A stretch of DNA of 64,000 nt from Cyanoderma ruficeps (lineage: Eukaryota > Chordata > Aves > Passeriformes > Timaliidae), in the NCBI GenBank assembly GCA_008694505.1, contig VZDJ01007747.1, forward strand, positions 33,387,129 to 33,451,128. The letters are read 5' to 3'. The position numbers and the translations under genes were made by a program. How positions within the stretch are numbered: the first letter of the stretch is position 1; each line of letters starts with the position of its first letter. The notes beneath the pieces are model-generated. The model was given only the letters and a program-made list of their open reading frames with translations, did not search any database and had not been told where the DNA came from. Below, piece after piece: positions 26,831-37,725 of the stretch.

Positions 26831-29800
26831 AAGATCATTAAAATGTCAGATTGCCCAGGTCATTTAAAACATTTCACAAAAAAATACTCTTGCTTGGATG
26901 CCAGCATTCAAGAGCCTGAGTGGGACTGGCCTTCTTGGGCAAAGCTCATAGCATGTCTATTTTAGGTTGCTATCGACCATACTTGTACTTAAACAACTTT
27001 TGTGTAAAATAAAGAGTAATCAACAAACCTGAATTGAGCTTCATGCATCCTTGCTGCCTCATTTTTTCAAGAAAAGCTTTGTGTTAAAGCCATGGGTTTT
27101 ACTTTCATTTATTTGTTGTTTTTTTTTTTATTGCAGATTTTATTCATTATTCTTTTAGGAGAACTGTATTTTCAAGAGAAGCTACTGATGTGCTGGTTGG
27201 TGTTTTGGGCACCACAATACAAGATATAAAGCTATTAGAAGCAAAGCCTATTCTTCAGGTTTCTCAGGGTCCATAACACCTAGGCAGTTTATATTTCAAG
27301 TGCCTTTTTACACTAAGCATGCTGAAGTCTCAGAACCTCTGCCCAGTATTTGGTGCTGAGGCCTCAGGACCGTGTCCTTTCTGACCTTAATGACTTGGTG
27401 ATTCTGTGACGTGCTACAAGACAGCTCAGATTTCCTAATTTGTTTCCATTTCTCATCTTGTTCAGACCAACCTGTACCACTCTGAGCAACTCATTTGAAC
27501 TCCAAGCCCCCTGTTTGTCTACTCCAGCTCTAAACACCTGAAAAAGGAACCTCAGTTAGGAGCCTGGGCACCCGTGAGCTTTTCAACTCTCGGTGTAGAG
27601 ACAGCATAGACAGGACAGCTGAATTGGTTCATTATGGTTAGGAAATGCATACATCTCAAAATGCCCAAGGTTCACTTTTGCTGAGCCTGTATGGAACCTC
27701 TGAGATTTTAACCCCAGAACAGTGGCCAGTGTTTGACTTTCTCTGAACTTGAAGCTATGAACTCTTATGAGATCAAGTTATTACTTCACTGCTATTCCAG
27801 GAAAATTTCTATGAGTTTTCTCTGTGCATTTCTGAGTTAATGTTAGTATTCGTAAACAGAATCCCAATCTAAAAACAATAATAGGATCTGACACTTTGCA
27901 CATATTTCAAGACTGGGGAGATGGAAGCTTTTCTGTTGAATAGAAATGCACGTTTATTACTCAGCAAATCACAAGTAATTTTTCTACGTAGCAAGTTCAG
28001 GAGCTAAGAACTAATGGAATGACATGTGAAGGAAATTACAGACCATTTTAGAACTGCTGGACAATTAATCCGATCTTACTTCATTTGTCATATATGTACA
28101 AAAGCTGCTATACATTATTATGCCCATGCTGTTCTGCACTAAGTGGGGATGACTTTGATTTGTTCCTTTTTCTGACAAATATTGAACTGCTACTTAGTTT
28201 GAATAGTTTTGTTATTCATACAGATCTCTCAGTAGCTCTAGCTCAGATGAAAATGAAATATTAGAAAGTTTACTACAAAGTAAAAGGGCATAGGTTTTAG
28301 CAAAGTAGCTAAAGGGAATGAAGAGATTAAGATTTACTGCTGACTGGAGAGAGTCCTTAATTTGTCTGAATGATTTTAAAGGATCCCAGATTAAGTACCC
28401 TATTTGTTTATTAATCTATTGTATGAAAATTACTAGTATAAAGTAAGCATTAACTTTTAACTATTTACATTGAAAGAAACCCCTTATTGAAGCTTATTTG
28501 TACCTTTTTGATATGATCACAAAGAGCAACCAGGATGCTGTGTACTCAGTGGTTTTTTGAAAAGGGTGAGACTGCCGAAGGACAGCAGACTCTAGGTACT
28601 GTTTCTCTATCTATTAGTATTGTCATTTACTGTAACACCACCAGCTGAGAATGGATTTTCCTGGAATGACATGACCATATATTCCTGCTGTTTTGACTGG
28701 GATACACTATTAGAAAAAATGAGAAGCACAAGTATAATATCATGGTGACAGTAACTAAAAAAAAATAGCTCTTCAATTTTGGGTTTTGTTGAGTCTTTGC
28801 CGAGATTTAAGGTTGTTAAAAGTCCCCAGCCCTCTAAAAGCTCTTATTAATTATCCAAGTATTTCCACAACTATTCACTTTGCATTTATTCATTGTTGTA
28901 TTTGAATAAGTGTCTTTTATGTTATTGAGAGGATAAACTAGATTTTCAATTGTTTGGTTTTGTTTCATGTTTGAGTCAAGGAAAACGTTGGAGGTCATGC
29001 ACATGGCAGAAGTCCATAACTCCTGACTACAGGAGCTACTGATAGCATCACTAAGGCAGGTTGAGATGCAAATCCCAATTTGCCTTTGGATGTTGATGAA
29101 TTCTTGCCCAGGTGAAGCCTAAGACAAAATCCTTACCCATGTAAATGGAGTCGGAGGCTGTAGATGTGGGTGGCTGTTAATGATTTCTTTCATCCATTCT
29201 TTTCTCTTGTTTACACTTCTGTACATGTTTGATTCTACTGGCAGTCTTGAGCAGCTGATTTTCAGTGTGACCATTTTTATTTCAGAAAACTGTTATCTAT
29301 GAGTGGGATAAAAGTGAAAGAATACATTTTGCTACAGGTGGCATGGGCTGTGTATGTCAGGCCTCTATTCTTAGCACCAGGGTCAAAACTGAGGGTGTAG
29401 ATGAATTGTGTAACAAGGTGTCAGAAAATATTCCACAAATAAACAGAACATGGTTAACTCAATGCTTTGAATTTATAGAAAGTCTAAATTATATCCTTAA
29501 AATAACATGATTATTGTTAAGTTCTAGCCTGAAGCTAAACTGGGGTTCTACTTTGAATGAAGGAGCTCCCAACTGGCAGGGACTTAAAAGGTAACTTAAT
29601 ACGCTCCACTACTAGAAATATAACAGACTGCTTATAGGGACATGTTTAAAAAACAGCATGTAGAATATTTTTCTGATCTCACTGATATGTATTTCTACAA
29701 ATAACACCAGAGAGAAGTGAAATCTGGTTTATGGTTTGGAAGAAATCAACTGGACAAAACCTGAGTTTCAGTTTGAGCAGTTCTACATATACAGAGACTC

Positions 29801-30128
29801 CCAGCAGAATATTTAAAAATAAACATATATTTCCCCAATGACATCATATTTTTGTTATCTGCATTGTACATTGCAGTTTTTCTTGAAATAAAAGACAAAG
29901 AGAGCTACAGAAAAGTTAGACACCATAACATTTCAGTTTAGCTTTGTTTATTCCTATGACTGTGTTTAAAACATTTTGATTAAGTAATGGTGTAGTTAAA
30001 AAACAGGGATGGTGAGTACTTCCAGGGCTGAAAACCATGTAAACTAGTGCCGAAACTGGACTTAATGTTTTATTTTCCCTACAGATTATAGATAAGAGAT
30101 CCATATATATGATCACTGTTAAACTTTT

Positions 30129-30152
30129 AGTTTTATTTTTAGTTTTATTTTT
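30129..30152. repeat. 12-bp tandem duplication
   Basis: AGTTTTATTTTT occurs twice head to tail (30129-30140 and 30141-30152) in T-rich sequence. This is a small replication-slippage type repeat. Confidence 0.85.
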
Positions 30153-31108
30153 GGGACATCAGGGTTGTTTCTGTTTATCCAGTAGAGTTGGTGAAATGAG
30201 AAAATAAAATACAAAAATAAAGAAATTGTGTGTGGTAATAGTGTATTTCATGTGAAGTAGCAGATAAGTAATTCCAGGTTTTAATGGTCATATTTAATAA
30301 TAAGAGCCTGTATGTGTGTTTATAGATTTCATTTGTGATCAGTAAAGGCTTTGGTTCTGCAGTGTCCATGGGTTATATACACACCCATATAAAGCACATG
30401 TGAGGGTAAAAGGTCAGCTCTGGTGTGAGCTGAACCGTTCTGTTCTATGGCTGATGGGCAGGGGCAACTCCTTTCGTTTAAGGTGTATACTGTTTCTAAT
30501 AAAAAACTGTATGAAAATCTGTGAATGAGATTTGGTATCAGTGTATAAACCACAGGTTTTCATCTGGTTTAGCTTTTCTTTCTCAATTGCCAAAAGAAAT
30601 TAGAGTGTGAATGATTCAATTTCAAAATTTAATTAAGAAAACACTCCACATTAGAAACATGATCATAAAAATGCCTGTACCTATTTCTTCTGGCTTGGAG
30701 CATTTTGTTCCATTTTAGGTCACTTTTAAAAGGGAAGAGGATGGACATAATGGGACTAAATATACATGAGAAGAGATGCATCAATGGTGTGAAGCACAAT
30801 GAAACCTTGCTTTGAGCTTCTGTGAGGAGATTTTGGTACTGATAGACAAATACTGAAATGCTGTCTAGAGCCCTATGGCTCTATATGGGCCATCATGGTT
30901 TGCAGGGATCAGTTTCACAGCTGGGGCAAAGACACTGCATAGCATATCCTTGTCCAGCTGTACATCAGCCCAGGATCCCAGCTTTTGTTTGCATCATTTC
31001 AACTGTTTCTGCTCTGGTAGCATCAGCTCATGCAAATCAGCCTCCTGTCCTTGTTGTCAGTATAATTGTTAATTTTAAAAGCAATTTTTACTCAAGAGTA
31101 TCTAAATC

Positions 31109-31142
31109 ATAATTTCTCTGCCTAGCCCTAGGCAGAAATTAT
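31109..31142. repeat. Strong near-perfect palindrome (15-bp arms)
   Basis: The left arm is ATAATTTC (31109-31116) then TGCCTAG (31119-31125). The right arm is CTAGGCA (31128-31134) then GAAATTAT (31135-31142). All 15 base pairs match. The only imperfections are a two-base TC bulge in the left arm and a CC centre. It is the strongest dyad I found in the window. With only two bases at the centre it is better viewed as a DNA palindrome than as an RNA hairpin, although the C-C centre plus neighbouring bases could open into a small loop. Confidence 0.85.
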
Positions 31143-32981
31143 TCACCTGTCAATATCCTTCCTTGTAAACCAGATTGAAGGTAGTGTTTAGGACAGGCAT
31201 TAGTGGTTTCCAGAGGCAGATTTGCATTTGCATCCAAAGGTTTTAGAAGGTACTTGCAGGTGCTGCATGGAGGAGCAATGTACAAGATTTGAGAACATTT
31301 CTCTTGACTTTACAGATTGCATCTCCACTTTTCTATCAGCTTATGCAAAAGGAAAACCCAAGTAAGCTCAACAGGAGCTGCAAATGCAAAGTTAATGTCA
31401 GAATTTTCCTGGTAAGAGCACAGTTTATGGTGTTATGGAAAGAACAAGGGAAAAGAGGGAGGCAGATGGAGCAAACATTAAAACAGTAATCACTGCTGTC
31501 CTAATGATTCAGTCCAGGCTGTCCACTGACATAACACTGTATTTCCATCCAGTGCTTTCCTTGGAAGTTGTGCTTGGCATGACTGCAATTTTAAGAGTAT
31601 TTGGACAAATAAATAACATCCCTCTTCATTATTTATTTGCCTTAAAATTTTAATCAGTATTTGTGTAATCAGTAGTAATTTACTGCATTCCTATTCAAAG
31701 AAATTGGCACAGTGTTTAAGCATAATCACCCAATGTAGCTATTTTATTTAAGTACTGGGTTCTAAATACACATAAATTCAGCAATTATCACTGGAACAAA
31801 TTTTAGACTTTGAAGAGAATTATATGAGGAGGAGTTTTCTGTAGTTCAAATTGGAAAAACAAACTTCATTTGCCCAGCTGAGGAATCTGACTGTGACTTT
31901 TTTGCACATGCACTTGGTGTTTGATTTTTGAGTGAAAAATGTATAAAATTTTAGGAAGGCTTTCAAGTGACAAAATGCAGGGCTTCCCTCAGCTGTGTGT
32001 GAGTGCACTGTTTGGGTTGTGAGGTTACAAAATATGCCTTTCCCTTAAATTGTTTTTTCTTCTACATAAAACAGCCAAACCGAATATTAAATCAAATGCA
32101 GATAGCATTTTAGCCTTGGTTTTTTGTCATGGGCTTAGTAGGTATGGGCATCCTTGCCCATGGTGCCTGAGGGTCTTCTTTAAATGATTCTAACCCAGTT
32201 TACAAGGAAGAGCTTATTCACCTGGGTTGGAGCTTTGTGTGTGAGTTCTCTGCTACTCTGCACCGGAGCACCTCAGGCATGTGTCCTCATACTGTGGTTG
32301 GTTAGACCTGGAATAAAGAGCCAAAGTCAGCAGCTGAAATAAGCAGAGTAAATCAACTTAAGAGGGAACAGGACAACATCTTGGAAAAGGAGGGAATAGG
32401 GGGTAAAACCATTTCCTGGAAGTTCAGGTTTATGATGATGAGATATAAATGGATTGGTATTTCCTGGGTTTATAAGGGCGTAACCTGGTTTGTGACATCA
32501 CCATCTGATGGCTTTTCATACTGCCCTGTGCCTAATTGGGCTGCCAGGATGCTGCAGATCCTCCTTTCCCTTTGAAATCTACAAGAACTTCATCTGAACA
32601 ATGCATGAAGGATCAGATCGTTTACAACAGCTTTAAAAAAATCTTATGATTGTAGATTGTTATTGTTGATCAACCTAAGTTATATTCATGTGGACATCTA
32701 CTGGATAAATGTGTTTCAGGCTTTGCAAGGCACATGAACTTACAATAATTGGCTTTAATGCAAATCCCTGAGTGAGCATACACACTTTTGATTTGGTGTC
32801 TGGTTAGGTTGATTTGTTTCCAAGGAAACAGAAATTTGCCTACAAATTACCTATGTTTTAATCAGGGCAAGACATTTATTCTAAAATAATAGGTTTATAG
32901 TTTCACCTTATGTTGAATTGGTGCACTCGGTAAAACACCTGAGTGATTGGTATTTAACAAATCTGGGAAAAGAAAGGTGGG

Positions 32982-33150
32982 TGACATAGTTTAACCCCAG
33001 CTGGCCACTCAATCCCACACAGCCACTAGCTCGCTGCCGCCACAGCAGGATGGGGGAGAGAATCAAAAAAGTGAAATTGAGGAAGCTCATGGGTTGAGAT
33101 AAAGGCAGTTTAGTAGAGAAAGGAAAAGCCACACGTGCAAAGTTTGATAA
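32982..33150 (-). mobile_element. ERV LTR fragment (3' part), minus orientation
   Basis: On the plus strand the segment starts TGACATAGTTTAACCCCAGC (32982-33001) and runs through the CACACAGCCACTAGCTCGCT, GATGGGGGAGAGAATC and GGGTTGAGATAAAGGCAGTT blocks (to about 33112). These are diagnostic of a widespread avian endogenous-retrovirus LTR read in reverse, covering R-U5 and the 3' end. In the element's own orientation the usual poly(A) signal position reads ACTAAA, a degraded form. Similarity fades after about 33150, so the U3 side is deleted or too diverged. No internal retroviral genes adjoin it. It belongs to the same family as the copy at 55261-55840. Confidence 0.85.
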
Positions 33151-36100
33151 AAGAGCCTGAATTTAAATACAAGGATCATTCCTTCTCTTACTGCACATAC
33201 CTTAGGTGTGAGGTGCCTGTTCCTGAAGATTTTACTCAGAAGTTTGATCATAGGGAAGATTTCTCCCTTCCACTGTGAAGATAGAAGTGGCTGGAAGCAA
33301 TCAGCCCTCTACCGCAGGAGTATAAATGTACTTCTTTATTGATTCTTGGGGAAACAAGAGAAATGAGCATCTAACAAAAGACCTAGATGTTCTCCTACCC
33401 TACTCAAAGAGAGGCTGGTCATAGAAAGCTTCTAGGAAAAGAGACAAAGTATTTCACAACTTCCAGGATTGAGCAAGTCTGTTGGGTTGAAGAGTCAGGA
33501 CGAGGAGAGTTTCATCAATCTCCCTGCATCCTTGTCCTTAGGTTTATGAAGAACAGTGGAAAACCAGACCCAGAAGGAATTAATGAGTGAACAGAGAAAC
33601 TTTTACCAGTTTAGCTTCATTCTCTTTAAGAAAGGCTTTTCCTTGAAGAAAGAAACTGTATGCATTTATGAGGTGATGCTTTCTGAATGCCATCATGGAC
33701 AAGAAGAGGAATATTCCAAGGCTTGGTACAACTAGCTGTGGGGAAATAAACAATTGTACCTTATCTTCTGCTGGCTGTGTCATATGGAAAGGAGAGACTG
33801 CAAAATCTAAACATGCATCTGAAATGCTGTAAAATCAATAGTACATGTTGAGGTTATCAAAGCCTCTTCACAGAATGTGTTTTATATTGCCTGTCACTGC
33901 CATTATGGTAATGGCTCCTAAGAGATGCAATAAAATTAATAATATGGTATATGATTAAAATAAGGAATTGTTCTAAGGAATTGGTGTGTACTTTGAAAAT
34001 TATTTGACGCAGTTGGAAACACAGCTGAAAGAAAGACTGTCTTCATATAACATATTGCCAGAACTAACTGCTTTGATTTCTTAAAACTAGATGATGATTG
34101 TTTGATCATTTTATTAAAAAAAAAAAAGTCTAGGTGTCAAAGAGTTTCCTTATGTCTAAACAAGTGTTATTAACTTCAATTATGGCTGCCAGGTGGAGAA
34201 CTGTGCAGTTCTTTTACCATGTTTCAAAATATTTCATTTAGACATTTTGGAAAAACATACATCCCTATTCATAACCCCTGTTACTGTTCAGATTTATAGG
34301 TTCTGCTCTGCTGTAAATCATTCAAAATGAAAAAAATTAAATTTTATAGCATCAAACTTATGTGGCATCATGCCTGAGCAAAGGGCGGAAGGAATGTGAT
34401 TCTTTTACTGCCAGTTTCTATTGAACTTAATTTTTTTTAACAAATGGCTGAGATACAGATATAGAGATGTGTAGAGTATACTTATTCTTTATTTAGACTT
34501 TGAATTAAAAAAAACCCACTCTCTTCAATATTTTTTTCCAGTTGTTTATGAAACTTTGACTGCTAAGTAATTTTTTTACCTTTTAAACTATACAAATATT
34601 TGCAACTAAAACTCAGAAAATTTTGGTTTCAGGCCATGCACTTTAATTGCTGTGGATGGTTAAATGTATCATTCATTTAACCTGACAGGCTCTTGGAGAA
34701 AAAAGGGTCATGATGTCAGAAGGGGCATAGGGAAAAAAAAATTTAAATTGAGAAAGAATCTTGAAATATATTAAAATCATGGCCTGTGTTATCTAGTGTC
34801 AAAGTGGCTTTGGATTAGGAGATATGATATTGCATTCTTAAGGCTTCTATATTCTTTGTTTTTGATGTTCCCTAGTAGAATATATCAATGCCAGTGGACA
34901 TTACCGACCTGGCATGATTCCTGGCTCTGAAGTGGTTCATTTTTGGCTGAAGAAATTTCTGCTCCAGCTTCTGAGATTTTCCTGAAAGGCATGATGGCAT
35001 TATAGTTTTACGAGTAACTTTAACTCACAAAGCAAAGCAGAAGTTGGTTTTAAACTTTAATTGAGCTAACAGGTAAAGTGATTCTCGGAGACTATAGCTC
35101 AGTAGGTATACTTTTCAGATATTCGTAGATTTGAAACACTAAGAGACAAGACTGAAAGTCTCAAAATGGTGGAGACTCATCTTAGAAATGTGGAATATGT
35201 ACCTGACCACGTCTCAGATTTCTCTCCTGTCACAAAACCTCTTGCATTAATGAGCTTCCCTTTGCTTTAGCTGGGAAACCTGTTCATCGCCTCATCCTGC
35301 ACTTCTCAGCCCAGCCAAATCCCCTAAATATCCTTAGGACCATGCAGGCACATGAAAATCTGTCAGAATCTTTGGGAGATGCTGTCCACACTTATCACTT
35401 GATGGGCAGAGTCTTGGTCATATTAGAGATGACCAGAGCCCTTGAGCACTTCCTTACTGCAGCAAAGTGGTTAATAATGAGTGTTTGAAGGAAACAGATA
35501 TAGCCAATAGCAGATATTCTTGACTAGTGTAGGGTGTGAAAGGCAGTCCCTGGTGACAGAACTGTACCTCACCATACACCAATCATCAAACCCTACTCTT
35601 TCCACATTGAATGTGGATAGTCTTTCAACTGGAGAATATTTGGACATTAATGAAAAAAAATTCTGCTGACAAGTGTATTAAAAATGCAACAAAATGCATT
35701 GTCAGAAAGAAAGAATGGCTGAGCCTTGTCTTAATTTGTCACTATTAAATTAAGGCAGTCAACTTAATTGTGTCTGATTTTTAAAATATGTTGAGATTAT
35801 AATATTGTGGCTTCTTGGTCATGTGCAATTCCATGTATTACTTGTGTTAATAGAGAAATTTGTAGCCTTTTATAGCGGGTATGATTTTACCTCACTTTTA
35901 TTACAGGTAGGTTTCTTTGAAATACCTGTTAAACCTTATCTATAAAATGAAATGAATATTGAAATTGCTGATCTCTGTGTTGTAGGTAACAAAAACAATA
36001 TAAATGTTAACAACATTCCCTTTAAATGCAGAATCAACTATATTAAGTACCTTGGGGTTAAGATTTTAACTTTCTTAGATTTATGGTGAGAATTAAAACA

Positions 36101-37410
36101 TCTCTTGTTACATTTGTAAACACAGAGCTCGTTAGATGAAGGGAATTTCCTTTATCATTAATAGGTCACATTGATGTGATAAAAATGTCTGCACTCTCAA
36201 TAAATTTTATTCTTATTTTAAGCAGTTACCACATAGAGTGTTTATCCTTCAAAACTCTCAATCAAGCACTTTTATATCCTCCAATTGAAATAATAAAGAG
36301 CACAGAATGAGAAGAAACAAATTAATCCTCTCCTGGGAAGCAGAAGGATAAGCACTGTCAGATTTAAAGTTGTAGCATTGATTTGTTAAGCTTTTTTTTT
36401 CTCTCTTTCCATGTTTTATATGGGGAAATGAGTGCCTGATAGTGAAATTAGATTCAAAATTGCCTTGTCGAAACACCTTCGTGTGAGGGACCTGATACTT
36501 CCTTCTACTCTTCATTGCTCTGGCAGCCAGAATGGGCATTTCTGGAACTAGAAAGAGGAGTGAGTTTTATTTATTTTTATGTGTACTGATTATTATAACA
36601 CCATAGAATGGAGGAAAGACAAAATTGGATGAGATTCTGTGCCCACATAGAACTGATATGAAAGTGATCACTCACCAGCTTTTATCTCAAAAACTCTATC
36701 TTTCTGGAAACTTGGTCATACTTCATTAGTTGTATTGATTCCAGGTCTAGTTTCATTTGGAGTAAATTTCCTAATGGATACGAACAGAAGAGTTGTCAAA
36801 CCTAGGGTTGCCTAGGCAGTAACCCACAAAGTCTAAATCCAAAACATTCACAAATACAGAGAGAATTTGTTGGTGGTCTGCAGAGAGCAGCCTGATCAGT
36901 CTGTGTGGGGTTTATTTCTGGTTTCTAGCTGCTGTTACATGTATTAAATTCATCCAGTGAGAAATGAAAATACTCTGTGAAATTATAAAGTTATCTGGAA
37001 GCAAGAGGCCAGTGGTACGTAAGATAACCAGACTTGTGGTAAGACCTAAAACTGCCGTGGAAAAGCAACATTGTTCAGAGTGGTGAATGAATCCAAGAGA
37101 TAAAATTGGCATGGCAGAAGAATGAGCTTCCAAGGACAACATGGAGGGAGGGTGAGTGAGGAAAAGGGATGATGATGTCTGTGGTCTATGGGAGCAAGTC
37201 AATTCATGCGTGTATCTGTATGTGGGTGTGAGTGCTCATGAGAGACAGAGGAAGTAACAGGAGGGGGACTGATTTTCTGAATTGTTTCCCTCTGCCCATA
37301 AAAAGATATTTCTTGTAAGGTGCATGTAACAATATACCAAAACAGAGTATCAGATTCATGATGTAGTTTGTTTGCTTCATAAATGCCTTATTACACTTTT
37401 GCAGGATGGA
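33151..37410. other. Non-coding unique DNA
   Basis: No gene is recognised. Between about 33784 and 36257 there is no 60-codon ORF on either strand. Weak continuation of the LTR at 32982-33150 into 33151-33200 is possible but unproven. Short A or T runs are scattered (34115-34128, 34731-34741). TG-rich sequence lies at about 37207-37240. Confidence 0.55.
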
Positions 37411-37416
37411 GCCTGA
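37411..37416. repeat. Target-site duplication, left copy (GCCTGA)
   Basis: GCCTGA immediately precedes the LTR and is repeated exactly at 37720-37725 immediately after it. A 6-bp target-site duplication is usual for class II (ERVK-like, betaretrovirus-type) integration. Confidence 0.88.
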
Positions 37417-37719
37417 TGTTGCCTTGAGTTTTCTGTCTTTCGTCTTTCTGTAGAAGTTTCACACGCAGCCTCGATGTAAATAATGTCTATTCTTAGAATG
37501 TTTACATACTTCTCCTGTGAGAGAAGAAATGATTGATGGTGATACCCACCATCCAGGTTGAAGGGGTGGCAACCTGTGTAGCCAATCCCTTGACCTCTGT
37601 ACATATGTATAAAATACTGGAGTCAAAATAAAGTGGAGAGAATTTTTCTACAACGGCTGTGTCCCAAGCGTCTCTCGAGTGTTCCTAAAGTGGGACACGC
37701 CCAGCTTCGCCCTGCGACA
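37417..37719 (+). mobile_element. Solo ERV LTR, 303 bp, complete, class II-like
   Basis: The element begins TGTTGCC and ends TGCGACA, with the canonical TG...CA termini and short imperfect inverted ends (TGTTGC against GCGACA). A perfect 6-bp duplication (GCCTGA) flanks it. Inside are a CCAAT box (37582-37586), a TATA box (TATAAAA, 37608-37614), a poly(A) signal AATAAA (37627-37632) and a CpG-containing R-U5 region. This is the compact promoter layout of an avian ERV LTR. No primer-binding site, gag, pol or env follows, so this is a solo LTR left by recombination between two LTRs. Clean ends and a perfect duplication suggest a moderately young insertion. Confidence 0.93.
37582..37632 (+). promoter_or_regulatory. 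LTR promoter and poly(A) signals
   Basis: CCAAT (37582-37586), TATAAAA (37608-37614) and AATAAA (37627-37632) lie within 51 bp inside the solo LTR. The short TATA-to-AATAAA distance implies a very short R region. If still active, it would drive plus-strand transcription toward higher coordinates; nothing in the sequence shows activity. Confidence 0.7.
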
Positions 37720-37725
37720 GCCTGA
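37720..37725. repeat. Target-site duplication, right copy (GCCTGA)
   Basis: An exact repeat of 37411-37416, directly after the CA end of the solo LTR. Confidence 0.88.

Larger units (their letters stand above)
25725..29915. other. Non-coding block lacking 60-codon ORFs
   Basis: Across about 4.2 kb there is no ATG-initiated frame of 60 codons or more on either strand, the longest such gap in the window. No transposon is recognised except a possible CR1-tail scrap near 27390-27410, which is too short to call. The segment 26600-26830 is denser in GC and motif-like sequence than its surroundings and is annotated separately. The block could contain conserved regulatory sequence, but that needs cross-species alignment. 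Confidence 0.5.
29916..32981. other. Non-coding unique DNA
   Basis: No gene is recognised. The stretch includes a 12-bp tandem duplication (30129-30152) and a strong palindrome (31109-31142). The minus-strand frames at 30175-30553 and the two overlapping plus-strand frames at about 30858-31112 show no recognisable domains. Confidence 0.55.

Noticed and set aside
27385..27412. Possible CR1 tail scrap (TTGGTGATTCTGTGA)
   Set aside because: Only about 15-25 bp resemble the CR1 end, with no upstream CR1 body.
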